From: Paracoccaceae bacterium
GTDB taxonomy: Bacteria > Pseudomonadota > Alphaproteobacteria > Rhodobacterales > Rhodobacteraceae
Reading direction: 5' to 3'
Length of the DNA: 41,151 nt
Assembly (NCBI GenBank): GCA_018223125.1
Contig: JAAEZA010000040.1
Location: 1 to 41,151 of the forward strand
Part shown: piece after piece, positions 34,440-41,151 of the stretch
Position numbering within the stretch: position 1 is the stretch's first letter
Layout of the letters: every line of letters begins with the position of its first letter
Position numbers and translations under genes: made by a program
Notes under the pieces: model-generated
The model's input: only the letters and a program-made list of their open reading frames with translations
Told to the model about the DNA's origin: nothing
Databases searched by the model: none

Positions 34440-34994
34440 ATGTCGGAAACTGAGATGCGGGAAATCGGCGCTGATAACTCGTTGATGATCCTGGACGACG
34501 ATGAACCCTTTCGCCGCCGTCTGGCGCGGGCGATGGAAAAACGGGGCTTCAACCCTACAGCACTGGATTCAGTTGCCGCAGGACGGGCTTTCTGTACGGC
34601 AACACCACCGGCCTATGCGGTTGTGGATTTGCGTCTGGAAGACGGTACCGGACTGGATGTGGTAGAGGTGCTGCGCGCGCGCCGTGCGGATGCGAAGATT
34701 GTTGTGCTGACAGGCTATGGTGCGATTGCGACGGCTGTGGCTGCGGTTAAGATCGGCGCGACGGATTATCTTTCAAAACCTGCCGATGCCAAGGATGTGA
34801 CACATGCCTTGCTGGCCCTGCCCGGTGACAAACCACCGCCACCGGAAAACCCCATGTCTGCCGATCGTGTCCGTTGGGAACACATCCAGCGTGTGTTCGA
34901 ACTTTGCGACCGGAACGTGTCCGAGACTGCAAGGCGCCTGAACATGCACCGTCGCACCTTGCAGCGTATTCTGGCAAAGCGCAGCCCTAAGTAA
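34440..34994 (+). CDS. regA: response regulator RegA/PrrA/ActR
   Basis: 184 residues, the standard RegA length. The receiver domain has the acidic pocket LDDDEPF (19-21), phosphoacceptor Asp63 in VVDLRLEDGTGLDVV, the Thr in VVLTGYGAIATAV and the Lys in YLSKPAD. A proline hinge (GDKPPPPENP) leads to a Fis-type helix-turn-helix, NVSETARRLNMHRRTLQRIL. It is a global regulator of redox-dependent genes such as photosynthesis, respiration and carbon or nitrogen fixation in this family. No senC/prrC gene lies between regB and regA here, unlike in Rhodobacter. It converges with cdd. Confidence 0.98.
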   Translation: MSETEMREIGADNSLMILDDDEPFRRRLARAMEKRGFNPTALDSVAAGRAFCTATPPAYAVVDLRLEDGTGLDVVEVLRARRADAKIVVLTGYGAIATAVAAVKIGATDYLSKPADAKDVTHALLALPGDKPPPPENPMSADRVRWEHIQRVFELCDRNVSETARRLNMHRRTLQRILAKRSPK

Positions 34995-35010
34995 CCTGCC
35001 TAGACAGGTT
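34993..35010. terminator. short hairpin at the regA/cdd convergence
   Basis: AACCTG (34993-34998) and CAGGTT (35005-35010) with a 6-base loop cover both gene ends. Six base pairs and no T-run make it a weak bidirectional terminator candidate. Confidence 0.25.
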
Positions 35011-35914
35011 CCGCTTTGACATAGGATAGGTGCACATCCGGTGCGATAGCCGAGAGAACGGCCTCTGTTGCCGAACGCTGGCTTATAGGGGCGTCCACCT
35101 CCACCAGTGTTGCAGCGGTGATGTTGTAACCGGATTGGCAGGGCTGGCGCATGTTCAAAAGGGCAAGCGCGGATTCCAACGGGGAAAAGCTGGGATTGTA
35201 GGCAGCATTTTCTCCGTATCTTCCGGTAAAGACTGTGCCATCCGCCTGTTGCACAGCAATCCCGCAATGGGCACCGGTGTAGGGGGCGTAACTGGCCCGT
35301 GCAGCTTGCAAGGCGGCGTGCGCCAGCGCATCTTCGCTTTGGATGGTAAGCGGTTGATCTTGTTGTGACATCAATCCACCTTCCATCCCCAGATCTGTGG
35401 GGCCGAAAGAGTCTGGCAGGTAGTGCGAGAGTGGTTTGGCTGAGTATCTGAAATCGCCCGCATCAGACCCTTCCCGCATAAGGACGTGAAACCCTTCACC
35501 CACCGATACCATTTCGTTCATAAACTGGCGGCAATACCCGCAGGGCGCTGCATTCACGGCGAGCGCCTGCAATCCGACCTCTCCCATGTGCCAAGCATGG
35601 TTAATGGCGGATTGCTCTCCGTGTACCGAAAAGCTGAGCGCATGGCCGGAGAATTCCATGTTAGACCCGAAGTAGAGGTTCCCTGTTGTCCGCCCCATAG
35701 CGACCGCACCGACGTGGAAACCAGACAGGGGCACCCGTGCATAGGCCGCCGCAAGGGGCAGCAGACGGATCATGAACGTGCTGGTATCCATGCCAAACAG
35801 ATCTGAAGCCTTCTGCACCGTCGCGGCGGGGATCATCGCAGCGTTTGTCAGATCGGGCGCCAGCAATGCGCGCAGCTCCGGTGTGAAATCTTCGGGGAAG
35901 GGCAGGTCGGTCAT
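35000..35914 (-). CDS. cdd: cytidine deaminase (tandem-domain, dimeric E. coli type)
   Basis: 304 residues from ATG 35914; a GTG at 35938 is an alternative start. It deaminates cytidine and deoxycytidine in pyrimidine salvage. The catalytic N-terminal domain has zinc ligands and proton shuttle H98-G-E100 (SVHGEQSAI) and C125-G-Y-C128 (NAAPCGYCRQFMNE). The second domain (from about residue 185, YAPYTGAHCGIAVQQADG) repeats the fold without catalytic residues, as in E. coli Cdd (294 residues). The LysR gene lies just upstream on the same strand, 39 bases from the cdd start, so the two are probably in one transcript. Confidence 0.95.
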   Translation of the reverse strand: MTDLPFPEDFTPELRALLAPDLTNAAMIPAATVQKASDLFGMDTSTFMIRLLPLAAAYARVPLSGFHVGAVAMGRTTGNLYFGSNMEFSGHALSFSVHGEQSAINHAWHMGEVGLQALAVNAAPCGYCRQFMNEMVSVGEGFHVLMREGSDAGDFRYSAKPLSHYLPDSFGPTDLGMEGGLMSQQDQPLTIQSEDALAHAALQAARASYAPYTGAHCGIAVQQADGTVFTGRYGENAAYNPSFSPLESALALLNMRQPCQSGYNITAATLVEVDAPISQRSATEAVLSAIAPDVHLSYVKAEPV

Positions 35915-35953
35915 GGTCTCGGCTTTCGTATTGTCCACGGAAGTAACCCTGTT

Positions 35954-36832
35954 TCACGCTGTTTTGGCAACCTTCAACAGCCATTTTCGCAAGGTCCGTT
36001 CTTTCGGCCCATCTCGTGATGGCAACCAGACCAGATAATACCCGAGGTCTTCGGATTCCAGTTCGAACAGCAGTTTAAGCTGTCCCGATGCCACCTCCCG
36101 TTCGATCAGGGATCGAGGATGCAGCGTGACACCCAAACCGGCCATCACACCGGAGAGCGCAAGGCTGGATCGGGACATCAGGTTTACATTCAGGTTGTCG
36201 AATTCCAGCCCTTCCGCTTCCAGCATGGCGCGGCGCTCCATCATGGAATCTTCCAGCAGCCAGGGCAGGGATTGTGTGTCTTTCAGGGTTTTGTATTCGC
36301 AATCCTTCACCAGATCGGGATGGGCAACGACACAAAAGCCGCCGTCGGTCAGTTTCTCAACCTCCATTCCCTGCCAGTTCCCGTCGCCATAGCGGATCGC
36401 CAGATCAAAGAGACCCTCGCTCAAATTCACAAGCTCGACGCTCGGGTTGATGTTGACGGTAATGTCAGGGTGATCCCGCCAGAAAGACCCGATGCGTGGC
36501 ATCAGCCAGTTGGTGGCAAAAGCCGGTGTGACAGAAATGTTAAGAGGCCGGTCCTCATGCAGGCGCCGCAAGTCATCGACACCGGCGGCGATTTCCCCGA
36601 AGCCGGTTTGCAAGCGCACCGACAGGGCATGGCCGCTCGGGGTCAGAACCAGACCACGGCCCTGCCGCTGGACAAGTGCTTCTTTGAAATCGGCTTCCAG
36701 CCCGCGCACATGTTGGGCGATTGCCGCATGGGTCACGTTCAATTCGCGGGCGGCCTTGCTGAAATTCAGATGCCGCGCCGTTGCTTCAAACGCGCGCAGG
36801 GCTGCCAGAGAGGGGATCTCGCGCCAGTCCAT
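35954..36832 (-). CDS. LysR-type transcriptional regulator (GcvA-like)
   Basis: 292 residues from ATG 36832; a TTG immediately upstream is unlikely. The N-terminal winged helix-turn-helix reads LAALRAFEATARHLNFSKAA, then ELNVTHAAIAQHVRGLEADF, a GcvA/AmpR-subfamily pattern. The effector domain begins PLNISVTPAFATNWLMPRIG and includes DLAIRYGDGNW, also typical of that group. It lies upstream of cdd and divergent from a 55-aa gene; either could be its target. An inverted repeat CGGAT-TCG-ATCCG (36869-36881) lies in the intergenic region. Confidence 0.92.
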   Translation of the reverse strand: MDWREIPSLAALRAFEATARHLNFSKAARELNVTHAAIAQHVRGLEADFKEALVQRQGRGLVLTPSGHALSVRLQTGFGEIAAGVDDLRRLHEDRPLNISVTPAFATNWLMPRIGSFWRDHPDITVNINPSVELVNLSEGLFDLAIRYGDGNWQGMEVEKLTDGGFCVVAHPDLVKDCEYKTLKDTQSLPWLLEDSMMERRAMLEAEGLEFDNLNVNLMSRSSLALSGVMAGLGVTLHPRSLIEREVASGQLKLLFELESEDLGYYLVWLPSRDGPKERTLRKWLLKVAKTA

Positions 36833-36868
36833 CAAACTATAAGTTCAGCTAACATTTGGGAAATATTA

Positions 36869-36881
36869 CGGATTCGATCCG
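36869..36881. promoter_or_regulatory. palindrome CGGAT-TCG-ATCCG between the LysR gene and the small divergent gene
   Basis: A 13-base element with perfect 5-bp arms, 37 bases upstream of the LysR start and 66 upstream of the small gene. LysR regulators commonly bind such divergent regions, though the usual T-N11-A pattern is not matched exactly. Tentative operator. Confidence 0.3.
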
Positions 36882-36946
36882 CAAAGGCAATCCCCGTAGA
36901 AAAGAACCAGACAAAGAACGATCTTTAAACGGAGAAAGGAAAGACA

Positions 36947-37114
36947 ATGTTCAACTCTATCGCCAAAGCCCTGATGATTGCTTCCCGCCAAGACGGACGT
37001 ATAACCAACAGTTATCATGATCTTGACTCCGAAGCCTACCGGCACGAAGAACGCAAGAAACTGGAACTGGAGCGGCAAGCTGCCCTGCGCCGCATCCATT
37101 CGCTTCATATTTGA
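36947..37114 (+). CDS. small uncharacterised protein (55 aa)
   Basis: ATG 36947 is preceded by a good ribosome binding site (GGAGAAAGGA, 36931-36940) and the frame runs 55 codons to TGA. The protein starts MFNSIAKALMIASRQDGR and continues with a mixed charged segment (HEERKKLELERQAALRRI) that looks like an amphipathic helix. No signal peptide and no cysteine. I do not recognise a family. It diverges from the LysR regulator and is followed 12 bases later by the converging HD-domain gene. The ribosome binding site and gene-like amino-acid composition are the support; conservation has not been tested. Confidence 0.65.
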   Translation: MFNSIAKALMIASRQDGRITNSYHDLDSEAYRHEERKKLELERQAALRRIHSLHI

Positions 37115-37126
37115 CAAGCTGAAAGA

Positions 37127-37714
37127 TCAGCTTTCAGTCAGATCGCTAAAGACTTCCATGAACGCACCCTTTGATTCCATCGGAGGGTGCGGTCGCAGTT
37201 TCCGCTTGGGGATGTCTTCAAAGACCGGCTTGCCGAACAGTTTATCGGCCTCCTGTTCGGAAAACCCTGCAATCTGAACAGCTTCCAGCCATGCGGAAAT
37301 GCGGTCTGCCCGTTTGATCTGTTTCTTGATCGCAGGGGGCAATTCTGCGGGCAGGCCGAACCGGATGTGGATCGCCGCCATTAACCGTTTGTCGAGCGCG
37401 GCATATTCCGGACCGACTGCATCCTTAACGGGGGAAATCATGTCTCCGATCACATACTCCGGTGCGTCGTGAAGCAAGGCGGCCAGTTGCCAGTTCCGGT
37501 CTGCGCGGGGGTAAAGCCGCCGGTACAGTTCCAAAACAAACACCGAATGTTCAGCAACAGAATAAGGATAATCCCCATAGGTCTGTCCGTTCCAACGCGC
37601 CACGAAAGCCAGCCCGTGGGCGATGTCCTCGATCTCTATGTCCAGTGGCGAGGGGTCCAGCAGATCCAGCCGCCGCCCCGATAACATGCGCTGCCATGCC
37701 CGTTGTGGTTTCAT
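37127..37714 (-). CDS. HD-domain phosphohydrolase (YfbR/HDDC2-like)
   Basis: 195 residues from ATG 37714; the frame extends further upstream but the family N-terminus (MKPQRAWQRMLSGRRLDLLDP) starts here. The metal-binding HD residues are in VAEHSVFVLELYRRL and the LAALLHDAPEYVIGD motif, with a downstream Asp in KRADRISAWLEAVQ. Length and motif order fit 5'-nucleotidase-type HD proteins such as YfbR, which act on deoxynucleoside monophosphates. The nearby cytidine deaminase makes a nucleotide role plausible; the substrate is not proven. Confidence 0.9.
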   Translation of the reverse strand: MKPQRAWQRMLSGRRLDLLDPSPLDIEIEDIAHGLAFVARWNGQTYGDYPYSVAEHSVFVLELYRRLYPRADRNWQLAALLHDAPEYVIGDMISPVKDAVGPEYAALDKRLMAAIHIRFGLPAELPPAIKKQIKRADRISAWLEAVQIAGFSEQEADKLFGKPVFEDIPKRKLRPHPPMESKGAFMEVFSDLTES

Positions 37715-37802
37715 GGGATCTCCTTTGCGGGCATTACGACGTGTTCCGGTATTTATGCAACGATTTGGCGATTCATGCGTTGATTGCATGAAGGAGGCAC
37801 CA

Positions 37803-38132
37803 ATGAAACGCTTTTTTATCGCTCTGACAACCGCCGTTCTGGCATCGACAACCGCGCAGGCCACAACGTCCTGTATGGACTCTGACGAGATGGAAGCCGC
37901 ATTGGTCGACTGGTATTCCGAAAAGGCTGTCGGCCCCAAGATTGATCGGGATGATACGGAAATCCAGCTTTGGGCGTCCGAACAGAACGGGACATGGACC
38001 CTTGTCAGCTACTACGGGAACGGCCAGTCCTGCGTTATTGCCCAAGGCGATCACACAACGCCGGAACCTGACCTGCAACAGCAGGAAGAGCTCTATTCCA
38101 TGTTGGTCGTTCCGAACGCACGCGCTCTCTGA
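37803..38132 (+). CDS. small secreted uncharacterised protein
   Basis: 109 residues; ATG 37803 follows GAAGGAGG closely. A cleavable signal peptide (MKRFFIALTTAVLASTTAQA) directs it to the periplasm. The mature protein has two cysteines (TSCMDSDEM and GQSCVIAQG) that may form a disulphide, and a central segment IQLWASEQNGTWTLVSYYGNG. Short periplasmic proteins with this C-x-WASENGTWT-like core and C-V-x-x-G-x pattern are common in roseobacters, but no function is known to me. It diverges from the HD gene and precedes ahcY by 80 bases. Confidence 0.82.
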   Translation: MKRFFIALTTAVLASTTAQATTSCMDSDEMEAALVDWYSEKAVGPKIDRDDTEIQLWASEQNGTWTLVSYYGNGQSCVIAQGDHTTPEPDLQQQEELYSMLVVPNARAL

Positions 38133-38146
38133 CACCCCTGTGAATC

Positions 38147-38174
38147 TTTGCCCGTTGAGCAAATAGGAGTTTGC
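38147..38174 (+). promoter_or_regulatory. mutually exclusive small hairpins in the ahcY leader region
   Basis: TTTGC (38147-38151), GCAAA (38159-38163) and TTTGC (38170-38174) occur in series 39-66 bases upstream of the ahcY ATG. The middle arm can pair with either outer arm, so two exclusive hairpins are possible. I compared it by eye with SAH and SAM/SAH riboswitch cores and did not find their conserved residues, so I do not call a riboswitch. Confidence 0.25.
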
Positions 38175-38212
38175 TGCTAAGGCCCTGTCAAAACCAAAAG
38201 GAAGGTTCTGAC

Positions 38213-39598
38213 ATGGCATCCGACTACATTGTAAAAGACATTTCTCTGGCCGAGTTCGGCCGCAAGGAACTTGATATTGCGGAAACCGAAATGCCGGGCC
38301 TGATGGCTTTGCGGGAAGAATTCGGTGAGAGCAAACCTCTCAAAGGGGCGCGGATCGTCGGTTCCCTGCATATGACCATCCAGACCGCTGTGCTGATCGA
38401 AACGCTGACAGCTCTTGGTGCCGATGTGCGTTGGGCGTCCTGTAACATCTTCTCTACCCAAGACCACGCTGCCGCTGCGATTGCGGCGTCGGGCGTGCCT
38501 GTGTTTGCGATCAAGGGACAAACCCTTGAAGAGCATTGGGATTATCTCGACAAATCCTTCCTGTTCGAAGACGGGCCGAACCTGATCCTTGATGATGGTG
38601 GTGATGCGACCCTTTACATTCTGTTGGGGGCCCGCGTTGAAGGCGGCGAAGAACTGGGTGTTCCCCAGTCCGAAGAAGAAGAGGTCATTCACGCCCAGAT
38701 CAGGAAACGCATGGCGGCCTCTCCGGGCTGGTTCACAAAGATGCGCGGCCAGATCAAAGGCGTTTCCGAGGAGACAACGACCGGTGTGCACCGTCTTTAC
38801 GATCTGCAAAAGAACGGCGATCTGCCCTTCCCTGCGATCAACGTGAATGATTCGGTCACCAAGTCCAAGTTTGACAACAAATACGGTTGTAAGGAATCTC
38901 TCGTAGATGGCATCCGCCGTGCCACCGATACCATGATGGCCGGTAAAACTGCTGTTGTTTGCGGGTATGGTGATGTGGGCAAAGGCTCTGCTGCGTCTCT
39001 GCGTGGTGCCGGTGCCCGCGTGAAAGTGACTGAAATCGACCCGATCTGTGCGCTTCAGGCGGCAATGGACGGTTTTGAAGTCACCACTCTGGAAGACTGT
39101 GTGAAAGACGCGGATATCTTTGTGACCACAACCGGCAACAAAGACATCATCCGCATCGAACACATGCGCGAGATGAAGGACATGGCGATCGTTGGTAACA
39201 TCGGTCACTTTGACAATGAAATTCAGGTCGCACATCTGGCTAACCTGAAATGCACAAACATCAAGGATCAGGTGGACATGTACGAAATGCCGTCGGGCAA
39301 TCGTATGATCCTTCTGTCCCAAGGGCGTCTGCTGAACCTCGGCAACGCGACAGGCCACCCGTCCTTTGTTATGTCTGCCTCCTTTACCAATCAGGTGCTG
39401 GCCCAGATCGAATTGTGGACCCGCGGCGACCAGTACAACAATGAAGTTTACATTTTGCCCAAACATCTGGACGAAAAAGTTGCCCGCCTGCACCTTGCAA
39501 AGATCGGTGTGAAGCTGACCGAACTGTCCAAAGAGCAGGCCGACTATATCGGTGTTACACCGGAAGGCCCGTTCAAGCCGGAGCACTACCGCTACTAA
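38213..39598 (+). CDS. ahcY: adenosylhomocysteinase (S-adenosyl-L-homocysteine hydrolase)
   Basis: 461 residues from ATG 38213, with AAGGAAGG upstream; the ATG at 38171 is not preferred. It splits S-adenosylhomocysteine to adenosine and homocysteine, removing an inhibitor of methyltransferases such as UbiG. Visible: [70 protein letters not shown] with the substrate-binding lysine region, and the NAD loop [17 protein letters not shown]-terminal [18 protein letters not shown] and KPEHYRY match the family. It ends in a strong terminator. Probably monocistronic. Confidence 0.99.
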   Translation: MASDYIVKDISLAEFGRKELDIAETEMPGLMALREEFGESKPLKGARIVGSLHMTIQTAVLIETLTALGADVRWASCNIFSTQDHAAAAIAASGVPVFAIKGQTLEEHWDYLDKSFLFEDGPNLILDDGGDATLYILLGARVEGGEELGVPQSEEEEVIHAQIRKRMAASPGWFTKMRGQIKGVSEETTTGVHRLYDLQKNGDLPFPAINVNDSVTKSKFDNKYGCKESLVDGIRRATDTMMAGKTAVVCGYGDVGKGSAASLRGAGARVKVTEIDPICALQAAMDGFEVTTLEDCVKDADIFVTTTGNKDIIRIEHMREMKDMAIVGNIGHFDNEIQVAHLANLKCTNIKDQVDMYEMPSGNRMILLSQGRLLNLGNATGHPSFVMSASFTNQVLAQIELWTRGDQYNNEVYILPKHLDEKVARLHLAKIGVKLTELSKEQADYIGVTPEGPFKPEHYRY

Positions 39599-39630
39599 CG
39601 GCAGGGCAACCCGAACCGACAAGTCTGAAG

Positions 39631-39656
39631 ACGACCGCTCCGGCGGTCGTTTTTTT
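39631..39656 (+). terminator. intrinsic terminator of ahcY
   Basis: ACGACCGC (39631-39638) and GCGGTCGT (39643-39650) form a perfect 8-bp stem with a TCCG tetraloop, followed by six further T. A clear rho-independent terminator 33 bases past the ahcY stop. The rest of the gap to 39818 contains a short palindrome GCGCG-A-CGCGC (39756-39766) and no gene that I can support. Confidence 0.9.
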
Positions 39657-39818
39657 GTAGCAGGTGTCCGGCTCGCAGTGGTCCGGGGCCTGAAAAGAAA
39701 ATCACATGCCCCCTTTTTTTGCTCTGCCGCTTCCCCTAAGTTTTTCCCGAGGAGGGCGCGACGCGCAGGATGGCCCTTTCTTGATAACAGGGACAATCCG
39801 GCGCAATAGGAGTGGAAA

Positions 39819-40160
39819 ATGGGAAAACGCGACGATTTGATTGCCAGATATGCTGACGATCTGAAGACTAAATGTGGAATGACACCCGACATGGATCTGC
39901 TAACCAAAGTGACTATCGGCTGTGGTCCGTCGATCTATGACGCTGATGCTGCTACTGTCGCGTCCAGCCAGCCCGGAGAGCTGGAAACCGTCAAAAAGAA
40001 CTTCCTTATCAAGAAACTGGGTCTGTCTGATGGTCCCGCGCTTGATACAGCCCTGGATAAAGTGATCGAGACATACGGTAAATCGGAACGGAACAAATAC
40101 CGCGCCGTGATCTATTACATGCTGACCAAAGAGTTCGGTAAAGAGTCGGTTTACAGCTAA
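39819..40160 (+). CDS. DUF2853 family protein
   Basis: 113 residues; ATG 39819 follows AATAGGAGTG. The protein starts MGKRDDLIARYADDLKTKCG and contains LLTKVTIGCGPSIYDADAA and KKNFLIKKLGL. The C-terminal YGKSERNKYRAVIYYMLTKEFGK is a family hallmark. DUF2853 proteins are small, helical and cytoplasmic; no function is established. The final helix contains several aromatic and basic residues. A terminator follows, so it looks monocistronic. Confidence 0.9.
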   Translation: MGKRDDLIARYADDLKTKCGMTPDMDLLTKVTIGCGPSIYDADAATVASSQPGELETVKKNFLIKKLGLSDGPALDTALDKVIETYGKSERNKYRAVIYYMLTKEFGKESVYS

Positions 40161-40182
40161 ATCGCATTGAACCAAAGCTTAG

Positions 40183-40211
40183 GGGCGCCCGCTGTGGCGC
40201 CCTTTGTGTTT
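40183..40211 (+). terminator. intrinsic terminator after the DUF2853 gene
   Basis: GGGCGCC (40183-40189) and GGCGCCC (40196-40202) form a perfect 7-bp stem with a 6-base loop, followed by the T-rich TTTGTGTTT. It ends 14 bases before the extensin-like start, so that gene probably has weak readthrough or its own promoter here. Confidence 0.75.
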
Positions 40212-40224
40212 CAGAGGGGGCGGT

Positions 40225-40941
40225 ATGCAGCGAAGGAACAGGATTGGCTGGTGGCTTGGCGGGTTGTTCCTGCCCGTGGTTGCGCTGGCCTTTGCTGTCA
40301 CAACGCTATTGTATCACCCTCAAACGCCACTGCCACCGGAGTGGAATCCGACCCGCCCGCTTGATCCCAAGGCACCGTTAACACGGATCACCCAATGGAA
40401 ACTGGCGCGGACGGTTGCAGATCCGCAGCTTTGTACCGCAGCCTTAGGCCGGATTGCCGCGCCAGTTGTCGCCTTGCCGCCGCAGGAAAAGGACAGCCAG
40501 TGTCACATCAGAAACCGCGTACAGCTTTCCGGTCTGGCGACTGCCCGCGTTGCCACGCTGGAAACCCGCTGCGATATCGCCCTGCGGTTCGCCATGTGGG
40601 AACACCACGGCTTGCAACCGGCTGCGCAGCCGCTGCTTGGCGCAAGGATCAGCCGGGTTCACCACTTCGGAAGTTATTCTTGTCGAACGATTGCAGGATC
40701 ATCGCGGATGAGCCAGCATGCGACAGCCAATGCGCTGGATGTTTCGGGATTTGATCTGGCAGACGGGCAACAGATCCGCTTGCGAAACGACTGGCAAGGC
40801 ACGGGAAATAAAGCGAAATTTCTACGTGCTGCACGGGACAGTGCCTGTGAGTGGTTTCATATGGTGCTAAGCCCCGATTACAACGCCGCACATCATGACC
40901 ATTTCCATATGGATCAGGGGCGCTGGTCGGGATGCCGCTAG
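40225..40941 (+). CDS. extensin-like family protein (peptidase M15-like fold)
   Basis: 238 residues from ATG 40225, with AGAGGGGG upstream. An N-terminal hydrophobic segment (residues 8-29, GWWLGGLFLPVVALAFAVTT) anchors it or acts as a signal. The C-terminal half matches the extensin-like family: ITQWKLARTVADPQLC, VHHFGSYSCRTIAGSS, then a His/Asp pattern (MSQHATANALDVSGF and YNAAHHDHFHMDQGRW) like the zinc site of LAS/M15 peptidases. It probably works on peptidoglycan in the periplasm (inference from fold). Six cysteines may form disulphides. It converges with the EVE-domain gene with three bases between stops. Confidence 0.9.
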   Translation: MQRRNRIGWWLGGLFLPVVALAFAVTTLLYHPQTPLPPEWNPTRPLDPKAPLTRITQWKLARTVADPQLCTAALGRIAAPVVALPPQEKDSQCHIRNRVQLSGLATARVATLETRCDIALRFAMWEHHGLQPAAQPLLGARISRVHHFGSYSCRTIAGSSRMSQHATANALDVSGFDLADGQQIRLRNDWQGTGNKAKFLRAARDSACEWFHMVLSPDYNAAHHDHFHMDQGRWSGCR

Positions 40942-40944
40942 CTG

Positions 40945-41151
40945 CTATACGCCACCCATTTTGCAAATGATGTCCCATTCTTCGGGGCGCACGGGTTGCA
41001 CCGACAGGCGGGAGTTTTTGACCAGTACCATTTCGGACAGCCGCGGATCGGCCTTCACCATGTCCAGCGTGACCGCGGTCTTCAAAGGTTTTACGGCCTT
41101 GATATCCACACATTCCCAACGCGCATCATCTGTAGTGCTGTCTGGATGGGC
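40945..41151 (-). CDS. EVE domain-containing protein (partial, C-terminal part)
   Basis: Only the last 68 codons are inside the window, in frame to TAG at 40945-40947. The visible part reads WECVDIKAVKPLKTAVTL, then DPRLSEMVLVKNSRLSVQPV, and ends EWDIICKMGGV. This is the C-terminal half of the EVE domain (PUA-like, thymocyte nuclear protein 1 family), which binds modified bases in DNA or RNA. The N-terminal half is outside the window, so I cannot tell whether it stands alone or is fused to another domain. Confidence 0.88.
   Translation of the reverse strand, partial: AHPDSTTDDARWECVDIKAVKPLKTAVTLDMVKADPRLSEMVLVKNSRLSVQPVRPEEWDIICKMGGV

Noticed and set aside
38133-38212. SAH or SAM/SAH riboswitch before ahcY
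   Set aside because: The 80-base leader lacks the conserved cores of these riboswitches by eye; only small alternative hairpins remain, reported separately.
39756-39766. GCGCG-A-CGCGC palindrome upstream of the DUF2853 gene
   Set aside because: Low-complexity GC palindrome; no promoter geometry or repeat copies to support a role.
38177-39907. 576-codon open frame on the minus strand across ahcY
   Set aside because: It is the antisense shadow of a highly conserved, strongly expressed gene; no family motif and His/Phe/Gly-rich composition typical of reverse frames.

Overview
The window looks like a chromosomal segment of an alphaproteobacterium of the Rhodobacteraceae (Roseobacter group). The evidence is a moderately GC-rich, gene-dense core region, a RegB/RegA (PrrB/PrrA) type two-component pair, alphaproteobacterial AddA/AddB, a tsaE-amgK-murU cluster, and neighbour orders familiar from this family (secA-ppiC-argJ-mutT; comF-grxC-nitrilase-marR-ubiG; accD-folC-trxA-addA-addB). 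I see no insertion sequence, prophage, CRISPR array, integrase, rRNA or tRNA. No stretch longer than 300 bases lacks a gene.

Layout. 1-2093: 5' part of a PstS-like periplasmic protein and an uncharacterised secreted or anchored protein. 2094-9724: secA, divergent from a ppiC-argJ-mutT operon, which converges on hemH and a methyltransferase-like gene. 9787-12071: a four-gene operon of comF, grxC, a nitrilase-family amidase and marR, which converges on ubiG. 12884-17114: a proline iminopeptidase, then a BenE-type transporter and 2,4-dienoyl-CoA reductase on the minus strand. 17222-19168: three uncharacterised minus-strand genes (a coiled-coil protein, a DUF6478-like protein and a lipoprotein). 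19234-22421: a CPBP membrane protease, accD and folC, ending in a strong terminator. 22556-34256: a long minus-strand block read as regB, a kinase-less PAS protein, tsaE, amgK, murU-like, addB, addA, trxA. regA diverges from regB. 35000-37714: cytidine deaminase and a LysR regulator, a 55-codon gene divergent from the regulator, and an HD hydrolase. 37803-41151: a small secreted protein, ahcY with its terminator, a DUF2853 gene, an extensin-like protein and the 3' end of an EVE-domain gene.

How the genes relate. Most genes are housekeeping: protein export and folding (secA, ppiC), arginine, haem, ubiquinone, fatty-acid and folate synthesis, double-strand-break repair, thiol redox (grxC, trxA), cell-wall recycling (amgK and a murU-like gene) and methyl-cycle clearance (ahcY). 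Global redox control is encoded by regB/regA.

I do not see an obviously new multi-gene defence or metabolic system. The most interesting points are: a RegB sensor with no cysteine at all, with Leu261 exactly where the redox-active Cys265 of R. capsulatus RegB should be while the quinone motif is kept; a three-PAS protein without a kinase domain directly downstream of it; an uncharacterised two-gene beta-rich/coiled-coil pair; a 55-aa gene divergent from a LysR regulator; and several inverted repeats placed exactly at promoters or ribosome binding sites (upstream of the gene at 705-1892, secA/ppiC, grxC, regB/regA and ahcY).
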